DNA from: Mycolicibacterium setense
Lineage (GTDB): Bacteria; Actinomycetota; Actinomycetes; Mycobacteriales; Mycobacteriaceae
Direction: 5' to 3'
DNA: 64,000 bases
NCBI RefSeq assembly: GCF_000805385.1
Contig: NZ_JTJW01000006.1
Span: 372,001 to 436,000 of the forward strand
The translations under genes and the position numbers were made by a program. Positions 55,825-64,000 of this stretch are shown piece by piece (position 1 is the first letter of the stretch; every line of letters begins with the position of its first letter). The notes under the pieces are model-generated. The model worked only from the letters and a program-made list of their open reading frames with translations, was not told the DNA's origin and did no database searches.

Positions 55825-57078
55825 ATGGCGAATGTCAGTAAGGGATCCGACGATGTTCGCCGCCGCGCCGATGCGGTGCTGGCGCACTTGCCCGAGGTGC
55901 GCACGTGGCAGGAGCCGCTCTACCGAGACCTGCACCAGCATCCCGAACTGTCGCATCAGGAGCGGCGCACCGCGGGTGTGGTGGCGGCACGGCTGCGGGA
56001 TTCGGGATTGACCGTCCATGAAGGTGTCGGGGGCACCGGCGTGATCGGTGTGCTCGATAACGGTGACGGCCCCCGGGTGCTGATGCGTGCGGATATGGAT
56101 GCGCTGCCGGTGACGGAGGCGACGGGTTTGCCGTATGCGAGTTCCGAGGCCGGAGTGATGCATGCGTGTGGGCATGACGCGCATGTGACCTGCCTGCTGG
56201 GTGCGGCCGAGCTGTTCGCTCGTGGGCCAGAGAGCTGGGCCGGTACGTTGATCACGCTGTTCCAGCCCGCCGAAGAGGTGGGCGACGGGGCTCGTGGAAT
56301 GGTCGATGACGGCCTGGCCGAGCTGGTCGGCCCGCTGGATGTGGCGTTGGCGCAGCACGTTTTTCCCGTACCGGCCGGGCAGGTGCGTACCCGCAGCGGT
56401 CCGGTGTTGACCGCGGCCGACAGCATGCGCATCACGGTCTACGGCCGTGGCGGGCACGGCTCGATGCCGCAGGCCACAGTGGACCCGGTGGTGTTGGCGT
56501 CGATGATCGTCATCCGGCTGCAGACGATCGTGTCGCGTGAGGTCGATCCGAGCCAGATGGTGGTGCTGACCGTCGGCAGTATCCGGTCGGGGACCAAGAG
56601 CAATGTCATCGGCGATCACGCGGTACTCGAACTCAACCTGCGCACCTTCGACGAATCGGTGCGCGCCGCGGTGCTGGCCGCGATCCGGCGCGTGGTCGTT
56701 GCGGAGTGTCAGGCATCCGACTCGCCGCGAGAGCCGGAGTTCGAGTTGTACGCCAGCTTTCCGCTGACCGTCAACGATGCCGAGGTGACGGCCCGGGTCG
56801 AGGCCGCCTTCGGCGAGTACTTCGGTGACCGCGCGCAGACCATGCCGGCCGCCTCCGCCAGTGAGGATTTCAGTGAGATCCCCGTGGCTTTGGGGGTGCC
56901 GTACACCTTTTGGGGGTTCGGCGGCGCCGACGAGCAGGCCTTCCGCGACGCGGTGGCCGCCGATCGGGTGAGCGCGGACATCCCGGTGAACCACTCACCG
57001 CGGTTCGCCCCGGTGCTCCAGCCGACGCTGGACACCGGGACCGAGGCGCTGGTGGTGGCGGGGCTCAGTTGGCTTTAG
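55825..57078 (+). CDS. M20D-family amidohydrolase/peptidase
   Basis: 417 residues, related to hippurate hydrolase, IAA-amino acid hydrolases and N-acyl-amino-acid amidohydrolases. Metal-site motifs are RADMDALPV, MHACGHDAHV (with Cys ligand), QPAEEVGDGARGM and the C-terminal SASEDFSEIP. The lid/dimerisation domain lies in the middle (GRGGHGSMPQ). ATG start behind GGAGAG. It overlaps the convergent hydrolase by 14 bases at their 3' ends. Confidence 0.92.
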   Translation: MANVSKGSDDVRRRADAVLAHLPEVRTWQEPLYRDLHQHPELSHQERRTAGVVAARLRDSGLTVHEGVGGTGVIGVLDNGDGPRVLMRADMDALPVTEATGLPYASSEAGVMHACGHDAHVTCLLGAAELFARGPESWAGTLITLFQPAEEVGDGARGMVDDGLAELVGPLDVALAQHVFPVPAGQVRTRSGPVLTAADSMRITVYGRGGHGSMPQATVDPVVLASMIVIRLQTIVSREVDPSQMVVLTVGSIRSGTKSNVIGDHAVLELNLRTFDESVRAAVLAAIRRVVVAECQASDSPREPEFELYASFPLTVNDAEVTARVEAAFGEYFGDRAQTMPAASASEDFSEIPVALGVPYTFWGFGGADEQAFRDAVAADRVSADIPVNHSPRFAPVLQPTLDTGTEALVVAGLSWL

Positions 57079-57769
57079 CCGTGAGGTGCTGGTCGAAGAA
57101 GGCGAACACCCGCGTCCAGGCGTCGGCGGTGGCGGCCTCGTTGTAGCCGAAGCCGGCGATCCGCAGAAACGACTGTCCGGGTAGCTGGTTGGCGAAGCTG
57201 TGGCCGGCCTCGGGGTAGACCTTGATGTCGGCGGGGATGTTCTTGGCGTCGGTGATGCGCCGTAACCGGTCCGGTGCACCGATACCCATCGGGTCGCGAC
57301 GTCCGAAGCTGGCGACGATGGGGCAGGACGCGTCGAGGGTATCGTCCAGGTGGCGCGGCAGTGGGGTGCCGTAGAAGGGCGCCGAGGCGCCAAAACCTTT
57401 GGGGCCCAGGACAAGTGCGAACTGCCCGCCCATGCAGAAACCCGCGATACCGATGGCCCCGGTGCACTGTGGATGCGTGCGGAGGTGGTCGCGGGCGGCC
57501 AGAATGTCGTCGAGTGCCCGTCCCCGCTGAGTCAGCAGGTCACGCATCACCCGGGTGATGCACCGGGCCCGGCCCCCGCGGGAGTAGAGATTCGGCGTGA
57601 GTGCGAGATAGCCTGCCGCCGCGACGCGTTCGGAGATCGCCTCGTTGTCCGGGCCATAGCCGATCGCGTCGTGGATGATCACCACCCCGGGCCACGGCCC
57701 TTCGCCATTGGGGACGGCGAGCAGAGCATCGATCGGACCGGCCGGGGTTTCCACGGTGAGAGTCGTCAC
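57065..57769 (-). CDS. Dienelactone hydrolase family protein
   Basis: 234 residues of the alpha/beta-hydrolase DLH branch. Catalytic triad: Cys in GIAGFCMGGQ (Cys nucleophile as in true DLHs), Asp in FGRRDPMG and His in EAGHSFAN. No catechol-degradation genes are nearby, so the substrate may be another lactone or ester. Confidence 0.92.
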   Translation of the reverse strand: MTTLTVETPAGPIDALLAVPNGEGPWPGVVIIHDAIGYGPDNEAISERVAAAGYLALTPNLYSRGGRARCITRVMRDLLTQRGRALDDILAARDHLRTHPQCTGAIGIAGFCMGGQFALVLGPKGFGASAPFYGTPLPRHLDDTLDASCPIVASFGRRDPMGIGAPDRLRRITDAKNIPADIKVYPEAGHSFANQLPGQSFLRIAGFGYNEAATADAWTRVFAFFDQHLTAKAN

Positions 57770-57793
57770 CTCACCGAGGGTAGCGGGCGACCG

Positions 57794-59248
57794 TCAGGTT
57801 CCGCAGAACGTGCGGTAGGCGCCGAAGCTCGCAGGCGCGGGCTCGGCATACCGCTCGAGCCCGGGACGCTCGTCGTAGGGCGCCGTGAGGGCATGCATGA
57901 GGTGTCGAACGGGTTCCAGGTCACCGTCGGTGGCGGCGGTCAGCGCCTCCTCGACCAGATGATTGCGGGGGATGTAAACGGGATTCACCCGGTCCATGGC
58001 CTCGGCGTCGGGTCCCAGGGCGCGCCACCGTGCGAGCCACTCGTCGAATCCGTCGGCGATGGCGGACTCTCCGCGCGCGGCACGGCCGAGGGTCCGGAAG
58101 AAGGTCGTGTAGTCAGTTCGGTGCTGTTGCAGCAGCGCAAGCAGGTCGTTCACCAGAGTGCGGGCCGCCCCGTCGTCGACACCGATGCGCAACCCGAGCT
58201 TGGCGTGCATCCCGGCCGACCACGCCGCGTCGAACTGCCCCCCGAAGCCGTGCAGCGCTTGGGTGGCGAGTTCGACGGCTTCGTCACCGTCGTCGGCGAG
58301 CAGGGGGAGCAGGGTTTCGGCGAATCGGGCGAGGTTCCACGCGGCCACCGTGGGCTGGTTGCCGTAGGCGTAGCGGCCGCCATGATCGATCGAGCTGAAT
58401 ACTGTTGCGGGGTCGAAGGTTTCCATGAAGGCGCACGGACCGTAGTCGATCGTCTCACCGGAGATGGTCATGTTGTCGGTGTTCATCACGCCGTGCACGA
58501 ATCCGACCAGCATCCACTGCGCGAGCAGCTTGGCCTGTGCGGAGATCACCGCCTCGTAGAGCGCCAGGTAAGGGTTGGCGGCGCCGGCCGCGTCGGGGTG
58601 GTGGCGGGCGATGGCGTGGTCGGCGAGACGGCGCAGCAGCCCGAGGTCTCCGGCCGACTGGGTGTACGCGACGGCGTACTGGAAACTGCCGACCCGCAGG
58701 TGGCTCGCGGCGATCCGGGCGAGCACTGCCCCGGGCAGCAGGGTCTCGCGCCGCACTTGCCGTCCGGTGGCCACCACGGCCAGCGATCGGGTGGTGGGAA
58801 TGCCCATGGCGTGCATCGCCTCGCTGACGATGTACTCGCGCAGCATGGGCCCGACGACGGCCAGACCGTCGCCGCCCCGGGCGAACGGGGTGCGTCCCGA
58901 TCCCTTGAGGTGCAGGTCGCGGGGACGGTCGCCGGCATCGACGAATTCACCGATCAGCAGGGCGCGCCCGTCACCGAGGCGCGGGACGTACCCGCCGAAC
59001 TGGTGCCCGGCGTAGGCCTGTGCGACGGGGGTGGCGCCCTCGGGGACGACGGTGCCCGACAGCAGGCCGAGCCCGTCGGGCGTGCGTAGCCAGGACGCGT
59101 CGAGCCCGAGCTCGGCGGCCAGCGGCTCGTTGAGCACGAGCAACCGTGGCGCCGGGGTGGCCTCGGCCTGCCACGCGACCGCCATCTCGGGCAGTGCGCG
59201 GGCGAAGCGGTTGTCGAGCACAACGGTCGGTTCGGGTGCGATGCTCAC
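57794..59248 (-). CDS. selO: Protein adenylyltransferase SelO (YdiU/UPF0061)
   Basis: 484 residues, a pseudokinase-fold enzyme that transfers AMP from ATP to Ser/Thr/Tyr of proteins in oxidative stress. Typical motifs [64 protein letters not shown] (metal Asn and Asp) and the C-terminal [15 protein letters not shown] are present. It ends [10 protein letters not shown], keeping the cysteine (or Sec position) near the C-terminus. GTG start. Confidence 0.95.
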   Translation of the reverse strand: MSIAPEPTVVLDNRFARALPEMAVAWQAEATPAPRLLVLNEPLAAELGLDASWLRTPDGLGLLSGTVVPEGATPVAQAYAGHQFGGYVPRLGDGRALLIGEFVDAGDRPRDLHLKGSGRTPFARGGDGLAVVGPMLREYIVSEAMHAMGIPTTRSLAVVATGRQVRRETLLPGAVLARIAASHLRVGSFQYAVAYTQSAGDLGLLRRLADHAIARHHPDAAGAANPYLALYEAVISAQAKLLAQWMLVGFVHGVMNTDNMTISGETIDYGPCAFMETFDPATVFSSIDHGGRYAYGNQPTVAAWNLARFAETLLPLLADDGDEAVELATQALHGFGGQFDAAWSAGMHAKLGLRIGVDDGAARTLVNDLLALLQQHRTDYTTFFRTLGRAARGESAIADGFDEWLARWRALGPDAEAMDRVNPVYIPRNHLVEEALTAATDGDLEPVRHLMHALTAPYDERPGLERYAEPAPASFGAYRTFCGT

Positions 59249-59267
59249 GTCTTGAGCCTACGGAGGG

Positions 59268-59654
59268 TCAGAGGCTGCCCAGGTCGTCCGGCACGTCGAC
59301 GGCGTACTGCTGTAGAACGTCGAGGGGCACCAGCTCGAGGGTCCGTTCATGGGTGGCGGCCAGCACCACCGGGGCAGCCTTGCCGTCATCGTGCGCACGC
59401 AGCCAGTTGACCGCGGTGACGCACCAGCGGTCTCCCGGTGTCAGGCCGGGAAATCGGTACTGCGGTGCCGGTGTCGACAGGTCGTTGCCGATGGACCGTT
59501 GGTGTTCGAGGAACTCGGTTGTCACCACCGCGCAGATGGTGTGCCGGCCCGCGTCGGCGTCGCCGGTCGAGCAGCACCCGTCGCGGTAGAACCCGGTGAG
59601 CGGGTCCGTGCCGCACTCGTCGAGCGGGCCACCGAGCACGTTGCGATCGGCCAT
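59268..59654 (-). CDS. DUF2237 family protein
   Basis: 128 residues from ATG 59654 (AGGCGG upstream). Characteristic DUF2237 sequence: NVLGGPLDECGTDPLTGFYRDGCC, HTICAVVTTEFLEHQRSIGNDLSTP, and FPGLTPGDRWCVTAVNWLRA. Five cysteines suggest a metal or disulfide site. Function unknown. Cotranscribed downstream of the IclR gene (39-base gap). Confidence 0.88.
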   Translation of the reverse strand: MADRNVLGGPLDECGTDPLTGFYRDGCCSTGDADAGRHTICAVVTTEFLEHQRSIGNDLSTPAPQYRFPGLTPGDRWCVTAVNWLRAHDDGKAAPVVLAATHERTLELVPLDVLQQYAVDVPDDLGSL

Positions 59655-59692
59655 CGCGTCACCGCCTTTTCCTGAAGCTCTGTCCCGTGCCT

Positions 59693-60433
59693 TCACAATG
59701 CCGCATGGATGCGCTGTGCGGTGTCGCGCACCGCACAGCCGAACGTGTCGAACTTGTCGGGCGTGATCCTGCTGCTGGGGCCCGATATCGAAACCGACCC
59801 GATGGGTTCGCGTTGCGCGTTGAGGATGCTGGCGCCGATGGCGGTGATCCCGGTGTTGAGCCCCTGTTCGTTCACCGAGTACCCCCGCGCCCGTACCAAT
59901 TCGATCGTCGCGCTCAGCCGGTCCGGATCGGTGATCGTGTGTTCGGTCTGCGGCAACAGGCGCTGTGACAGGTAATCGGCGACATAGTCGTCGGTACTGG
60001 CGGCGAGAAAGGCGATTCCGGTCGCGGAGGCGTGCAACGGAATTCGTGACCCCAACGGCATGAAGGCGCGGAGTGGATGCGGTGTGTCCAAGCGCTCGAT
60101 GAGGACCAACTCCGGGCCGTCGGGCGCGGCGAGGTGGATGGTCTCGGTGGTGTCGAGCTGCAACTGGTTGAGATAGGGGAGCGCGGTCTCGCGCATCAGC
60201 TGGTGGTCACCGGCCCGGCTGCCGACGGAGAACGCGCGGTAGGTCAGGTTCCACCGGGTGGGTTGTGACGAGGTTGACCGCAACCAGCCGATTTCGTGCA
60301 GGGTGAGCAGGCAGCGCTGCACGGTGCTCTTGGGTAACCCGACGGCGCGGGTGAGCTCGGACAGGCCCACGGGTTGCAGCCGGGCAACCGTCTCGAGCAC
60401 TTGAAACGCGGACACCACGCTGTTCGTCGACAT
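59693..60433 (-). CDS. IclR-family transcriptional regulator of the malonate locus
   Basis: 246 residues from ATG 60433, fixed by GAGGGAGGG upstream. N-terminal winged helix (FQVLETVARL..., GLSELTRAVGLPKSTVQRCLLTL) and C-terminal effector domain (LVLIERLDTPHPLRAFMPLGSRIPLHASATG, RGYSVNEQGLNTGITAIGASI). Divergent from a MatC-MatB-like pair, so it probably controls malonate or related dicarboxylate uptake and activation in response to that ligand or its CoA ester. The intergenic region has a tandem repeat and an inverted repeat. Confidence 0.9.
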   Translation of the reverse strand: MSTNSVVSAFQVLETVARLQPVGLSELTRAVGLPKSTVQRCLLTLHEIGWLRSTSSQPTRWNLTYRAFSVGSRAGDHQLMRETALPYLNQLQLDTTETIHLAAPDGPELVLIERLDTPHPLRAFMPLGSRIPLHASATGIAFLAASTDDYVADYLSQRLLPQTEHTITDPDRLSATIELVRARGYSVNEQGLNTGITAIGASILNAQREPIGSVSISGPSSRITPDKFDTFGCAVRDTAQRIHAAL

Positions 60434-60451
60434 GCGCCCTCCCTCGGCTAC

Positions 60452-60491
60452 ACATATTGACCCGCTACGCGACATATTGACCCGCTACGCG
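60452..60491. repeat. Perfect 20-bp tandem repeat in the iclR-matC control region
   Basis: Two identical units ACATATTGACCCGCTACGCG at 60452-60471 and 60472-60491, directly abutting. The period equals about two helical turns, so two proteins would bind the same face. It lies 19-58 bases ahead of the regulator's start codon. Confidence 0.9.
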
Positions 60492-60530
60492 GATGTGAGC
60501 TAGCTTACCCGCACTGGTTCATTCTGTAGA

Positions 60531-60549
60531 CCAGTGTGCCACACAGTGG
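60531..60549. promoter_or_regulatory. Inverted repeat CCAGTGTG-CCA-CACAGTGG upstream of the carrier gene
   Basis: An 8-3-8 palindrome with one mismatch, 44-62 bases before the carrier start, in the position of an operator or activator site. The flanking GACCAGT also occurs twice as a direct repeat. Confidence 0.5.
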
Positions 60550-60592
60550 ACCAGTCGGGGAAGCGTAGTACAACGTTTCGAAAGGCGATGGA

Positions 60593-61957
60593 ATGACAGT
60601 TCAGCTGCTGGCGCTGGCGATATTCGTCGGCGTCTTCGCGGTTTCGGCATGGCGCAACGCGCATCTCGGCGTGTTGATGTTCGCCGCGGCGTGCGGGGTC
60701 GGGCTCGGATTGGCCGGGATGCCGATCGACGACATCATCGACGGCTTCCCGGTCAGCATCCTGGTCCTGCTGGTCGGGGTGACGTACTTCTTCGGCATCG
60801 CCCACGCCAACGGCACCATCGACCGGATCATCGAAGTCACCCTGGCCAAGGTCGGCCACCGGACGGTGCTGCTGCCCTTGGTGTTCTTCCTGCTGACCGC
60901 CGGCATCTCGGCAATGGGCTCGCCACTGGGCGGCCTGGTGATGGCGCCGATCGGCATGATGGTGGCCGACAAACGCGCGATCGATCCCATGCTGATGGCG
61001 CTCTCGATCGGCACCGGTCTCAGCGCCGGGGCATTCGCGCCCACCAGCCTGTTCGGCATCGTCACCTACGGCACCGCACACGAGGCCGGCATCGATCTCA
61101 GCCCGTTCCTGTTGTTCGGCGTGGCACTCGTGGTCAACCTCGTATTGCTGGCAGCCGCATACGTCCTGTTCGGCGGAATGAAACTGCGGCACGTGAACCC
61201 CGTTGACGCGCAGGCGATTTCCTTGCCCGCCGACGATCGGCTGGTGACGGTCGGTGGCGGTACGCGCGGCGCGGCACGCGGCGGATCCACCGGCGGTACG
61301 TCGGACACGGACCTGGCACCGGGTAGCGATCGAACGCCGTTCACTGCCCATCAGATTGCCACCGTGGTGGCCATGGTCGGATTGATCGGTGCCGTGATCG
61401 GCCTGTCGCTGGCGGGCACCGACCCCGACATCGGTGTGCTGGCCTTCGCGCTCGGCGCGGTACTGACCCTCATCGACCCGGCGTCCGGCAACAAGGCGAT
61501 TCCCCGAATCGACTGGTCGACGGTTCTGCTGGTCGGCGGCATCATCACGTTCGTCGGCGTGCTCGACAAGCTGGGCGCGGTCGATCTGCTCGGTGAGTTC
61601 GCCGGTCACATCGGCGTGCCGCTGCTGGCCGCACTGTTCATTTGCCTTGTGGCAGGGCTTGTCTCGGCCTTCGCCTCAACCACCGGAATGCTGGCCGCAC
61701 TGGTTCCGCTCGCGCTTCCACTGGTCGCCGCGGGCGGCATCCCCGGATGGGCGCTGATGTGCGCGCTCGGCGTGTGCGCGTCGATCGTCGACGTATCGCC
61801 GTTCTCCACCGTCGGCGCGACATTGGTGGCCACCACTGTCGACGAGGCGCAGCGGCCCCGCATGACCCGCATGTTGATGCGCTGGGGGCTGTCGATGGTG
61901 GTCATCGGCCCGGTCCTGCTGGTGGGCGCCCTGGTTGTTCCGGGCACGGTGTTCTGA
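60593..61957 (+). CDS. matC: MatC-like dicarboxylate (malonate) carrier
   Basis: 454 residues with 11-12 hydrophobic helices and the MatC_N arrangement (LLALAIFVGVFAVSAWRNAHLGVLMF, ILVLLVGVTYFFGIAHANGTIDRI). It is a member of the ion-transporter superfamily (DASS/CitM). A central Gly/Thr/Ser-rich cytoplasmic loop (~205-240) separates two halves with signature turns SAMGSPLGGLV and SIVDVSPFSTVGA. Followed 35 bases later by an acyl-CoA synthetase. The malonate substrate is inferred from the neighbour. Confidence 0.82.
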   Translation: MTVQLLALAIFVGVFAVSAWRNAHLGVLMFAAACGVGLGLAGMPIDDIIDGFPVSILVLLVGVTYFFGIAHANGTIDRIIEVTLAKVGHRTVLLPLVFFLLTAGISAMGSPLGGLVMAPIGMMVADKRAIDPMLMALSIGTGLSAGAFAPTSLFGIVTYGTAHEAGIDLSPFLLFGVALVVNLVLLAAAYVLFGGMKLRHVNPVDAQAISLPADDRLVTVGGGTRGAARGGSTGGTSDTDLAPGSDRTPFTAHQIATVVAMVGLIGAVIGLSLAGTDPDIGVLAFALGAVLTLIDPASGNKAIPRIDWSTVLLVGGIITFVGVLDKLGAVDLLGEFAGHIGVPLLAALFICLVAGLVSAFASTTGMLAALVPLALPLVAAGGIPGWALMCALGVCASIVDVSPFSTVGATLVATTVDEAQRPRMTRMLMRWGLSMVVIGPVLLVGALVVPGTVF

Positions 61958-61992
61958 GTGCCGTTACCAGTGATGAAAGGATTTGCCCTGAA

Positions 61993-63405
61993 ATGCTTTT
62001 GACGTCCCTTGATCCTTCCGGTGCCGACTCCGTCGATCGCGCCGCCGCGATCACGGTGGGTGAGCAGCGAATGTCGCGGGACGAGCTGTTCGGCGCGGCG
62101 TGCACGCTTGCCGGCGCATTGCCGGACAGCGGACCGGTTGCGGTGTACGCCCAGCCGACGATCGACACCGTCGTCGCCGTGGTCGGCGGCCTGCTCGCCG
62201 GAGTCCCGGTGGTGCCCGTCCCGCCCGACTCCGGGCCCGCCGAACTGCGGCACATGCTCACCGACGCCGGCGTCACCTCCTGGGCCGGGCCGCCGCACCC
62301 CGAGTCGGAGCTGCCGGCGATACCGGTGGCCGCCCGGGGTCTCGGGTCCGCCGATTTGCGCGTAGCGCCGTCACCCGATGCGGTGGCGATGATCCTGTAC
62401 ACCTCGGGAACCACCGGAGCACCCAAGGGCGTCAACCTGACTCACCGGGCGCTGGCGGCCGGTATCGACGCGGTCGCCGATGCGTGGCAATGGACACCCG
62501 ACGACACGGTGGCCCATGGTCTGCCGCTGTTCCACCTGCACGGGTTGATGCTCGGTGTGCTCGCCTCGCTGCGGATCGGTTCCCGCGTAGTCCACACCGT
62601 CAAACCGCGACCGGAGCGCTATGCCGCCGCGGCGGGCACGATGTACTTCGGCGTCCCGACGGTCTGGTCGCGCATCGCCGCCGACGAGGCATCGGCCCGT
62701 GCGTTGCGCGGTGCCCGCCTGCTGGTCTCGGGCAGCGCGCCGTTGGTCACTCCGGTGTTCCACCGCATCGCCGAGCTCACCGGCTGCACCCCGATCGAGC
62801 GCTACGGCATGAGCGAAACCATGATCACCCTCTCCACCCGCGCCGACGGGGAGCGCCGGCCGGGCTCGGTGGGGCAGCCGGTACTCGGGGTCGCAACCCG
62901 GTTGCGCACCGAGGACGGCCAGGACGTGCCCGATGACGGCACCAGCATCGGGCGGCTCCAGGTTCGCGGCCCGATGCTGTTCGACGGGTATCTCAATCGG
63001 CCCGAGGCCACCGCGGCCGCGTGGACCGAGGACGGCTGGTTCATGACCGGCGACGTCGCCACCCGCGACGCGTCGGGATTTCACCGGATAGTCGGCCGGG
63101 AATCGGTGGATTTGATCAAGTCGGGCGGCTACCGAATCGGAGCCGGCGAGGTCGAAACCGCTCTGCTCGGCCATCCTGCGGTGCGCGAGGCCGCCGTCGT
63201 CGGACAACCCGACGCCGATCTGGGGCAGCGACTCGTCGCGTACGTGGTCACCGACGAACAGGACCGGGCCCAATTGGCCGACACCCTCATCGATTTCGTC
63301 GCGCAGACGCTGTCACAGCACAAGCGGCCTCGTGAGGTCGTCTTTCTCGGCGAGTTGCCGAGAAACGCCATGGGCAAGGTGCAGAAGAAACTCCTCACCG
63401 GCTGA
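61993..63405 (+). CDS. matB: Malonyl-CoA synthetase-like acyl-CoA ligase
   Basis: 470 residues from ATG 61993. AMP-forming ligase with P-loop YTSGTTGAPKG, the A4 region VPTVWSRIA, ERYGMSET, the A8 hinge GRESVDLIKSGGYRIGAGEVE and the catalytic Lys in PRNAMGKVQKKLL. Length and the short N-terminal domain fit MatB rather than long-chain ligases. With the carrier it would import malonate and convert it to malonyl-CoA for fatty-acid or polyketide synthesis. Methylmalonate is an alternative substrate. Confidence 0.82.
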   Translation: MLLTSLDPSGADSVDRAAAITVGEQRMSRDELFGAACTLAGALPDSGPVAVYAQPTIDTVVAVVGGLLAGVPVVPVPPDSGPAELRHMLTDAGVTSWAGPPHPESELPAIPVAARGLGSADLRVAPSPDAVAMILYTSGTTGAPKGVNLTHRALAAGIDAVADAWQWTPDDTVAHGLPLFHLHGLMLGVLASLRIGSRVVHTVKPRPERYAAAAGTMYFGVPTVWSRIAADEASARALRGARLLVSGSAPLVTPVFHRIAELTGCTPIERYGMSETMITLSTRADGERRPGSVGQPVLGVATRLRTEDGQDVPDDGTSIGRLQVRGPMLFDGYLNRPEATAAAWTEDGWFMTGDVATRDASGFHRIVGRESVDLIKSGGYRIGAGEVETALLGHPAVREAAVVGQPDADLGQRLVAYVVTDEQDRAQLADTLIDFVAQTLSQHKRPREVVFLGELPRNAMGKVQKKLLTG

Positions 63406-63414
63406 ACAGATTCG

Positions 63415-64000
63415 CTACCGTGCGGCCGGATCGGTGCTGCGTTGCGCGTCGTGTACCAGTAGGGCGACGTGCAGCGAGGTCATGGATTCGCCATCGTCGA
63501 GGTTGACGCCGAGCCGCCGTTCGATCGAGGCCAGCCGGCTGTACAGCGCGGGGCGGCTCATGTGCAGGCGTTTGGCGAGCGCGGACTTGTTGCCTGCGAG
63601 TTCCAGGTAACCCCGCAGCACCTCCACATCGTCGGTGCCCTGCTCTGCGTCGTGGATCAGCAGGTTCTTGAGTTCGGTCTCGGCGAACATCTGGACTCGC
63701 GGATCATCGAGCAGGAGCGTGATCAGGCCCCGTAGCCGGACATCGGAAGCCCGTACGAACGGACGGGTCAGATCCGGCATCGACGCGGCGACCTCGGCGA
63801 CGTGTGCGGATTCCCGCAAGCCGTGGACGGCGTCGGCGAAGGCGCCGGCGCCAGTGCCGGCAGCGACGACGACCTTGTCGGTGTCGCCGCCGCGGGCGAT
63901 GGCCTCGCGCCAGCCTTCTGCGAGACGGCTGAGCGCGGCGTCGGCGCTGAGCCCGCGGCGGGTGCTCAGCGCGAGTACCAGGCCGATCTCGCCGTCCCGC
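63415..64000 (-). CDS. PucR/CdaR-family transcriptional regulator (N-terminus outside the window)
   Basis: The reading frame is open to the end of the window, so the gene starts beyond 64000; about 194 C-terminal residues are visible. First comes part of the GGDEF-like central domain (DGEIGLVLALSTRRGLSADAAL, KVVVAAGTGAGAF), then the PucR C-terminal helix-turn-helix (DDVEVLRGYLELAGNKSALAKRLHMSRPALYSRLASIERRLGV region). It is convergent with the ligase gene, with 9 bases between stops, and may regulate the neighbouring genes outside the window. Confidence 0.87.
   Translation of the reverse strand, partial: RDGEIGLVLALSTRRGLSADAALSRLAEGWREAIARGGDTDKVVVAAGTGAGAFADAVHGLRESAHVAEVAASMPDLTRPFVRASDVRLRGLITLLLDDPRVQMFAETELKNLLIHDAEQGTDDVEVLRGYLELAGNKSALAKRLHMSRPALYSRLASIERRLGVNLDDGESMTSLHVALLVHDAQRSTDPAAR

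Noticed and set aside
57350..59089. 579-residue plus-strand open frame over the dienelactone hydrolase and selO
   Set aside because: Antisense to two genes with complete catalytic motifs and bridging their gap; Gly/Val/Arg-rich with no domain.

Overview
The window is high-GC actinobacterial DNA, almost certainly from a rapidly growing Mycobacterium (Mycolicibacterium). The evidence is gene order and family content: ung, rpmB, dak-type kinase, recG, lipN, DsbA-like, VKOR, pyc, rsmD, coaD, sepIVA, rnc, mutM, OsmC, acyP, smc, ftsY, amt-glnB-glnD, ffh, dacB2, rpsP-khpA-rimM-trmD, lppW, rplS, lepB, rnhB, DUF2469. This is the order I recall for the Rv2976c to Rv2901c stretch of M. tuberculosis. The mycobacteria-specific septation factor SepIVA, a PE-PPE-domain hydrolase and LppW agree with it. 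Rv and MSMEG counterparts named below are from memory and no search was run.

Layout. 1-10.3 kb: partial ung, a lipoprotein, L28, a fatty-acid-kinase-like DAK protein, RecG, a secreted HNH nuclease, two tandem aldo-keto reductases divergent from lipN, and a DsbA-like/VKOR disulfide pair. 10.4-24 kb: core metabolism and information processing (pyc, rsmD, coaD, a hemerythrin-like protein, sepIVA, DUF177, rnc, mutM, OsmC, acyP, smc). 24-33.4 kb: an accessory block separating smc from ftsY, which are neighbours in M. tuberculosis. It holds a secreted Ig-like protein, a membrane coiled-coil protein, a frameshifted lipoprotein gene with an (AC)5 tract, a PGRP-type amidase lipoprotein, two paralogous receptor Ser/Thr kinases with different extracellular domains (SPOR-like and SH3b-like), a periplasmic M14 zinc peptidase and a PE-PPE hydrolase. 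33.8-43 kb: ftsY, the nitrogen module amt-glnB-glnD with two GlnR-type boxes, a membrane protein, ffh and an amidohydrolase. 43-49.9 kb: variable genes (MarR/SDR pair with a cut-off third gene, a CysJ-like flavoprotein, two tandem DD-carboxypeptidases, a lone M42-type peptidase, a SnoaL-like protein). 50-57 kb: the ribosome/tRNA operon, rplS, lepB, rnhB, DUF2469 and an M20 peptidase. 57-64 kb: a dienelactone-type hydrolase, SelO, DUF2237, and a malonate locus (IclR regulator divergent from a MatC-like carrier and a MatB-like malonyl-CoA synthetase), ending in a partial PucR-type regulator.

The best candidate for an undescribed system is 26.6-31.6 kb. Two receptor kinases with different putative peptidoglycan-recognition ectodomains are packed with an amidase that would produce denuded glycans and a peptidase that could act on the released peptides. 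Other items worth checking are the (AC)5 frameshift in the lipoprotein gene, a 20-bp perfect tandem repeat in the IclR/malonate control region, a 36-bp-period repeat at the end of pyc that leaves rsmD with no ATG/GTG start, a near-identical promoter in front of rpsP and rplS, and a ten-codon remnant of a NAD(P)-binding protein gene at 44.6 kb. No tRNA, rRNA, CRISPR array, integrase or insertion sequence was recognised.
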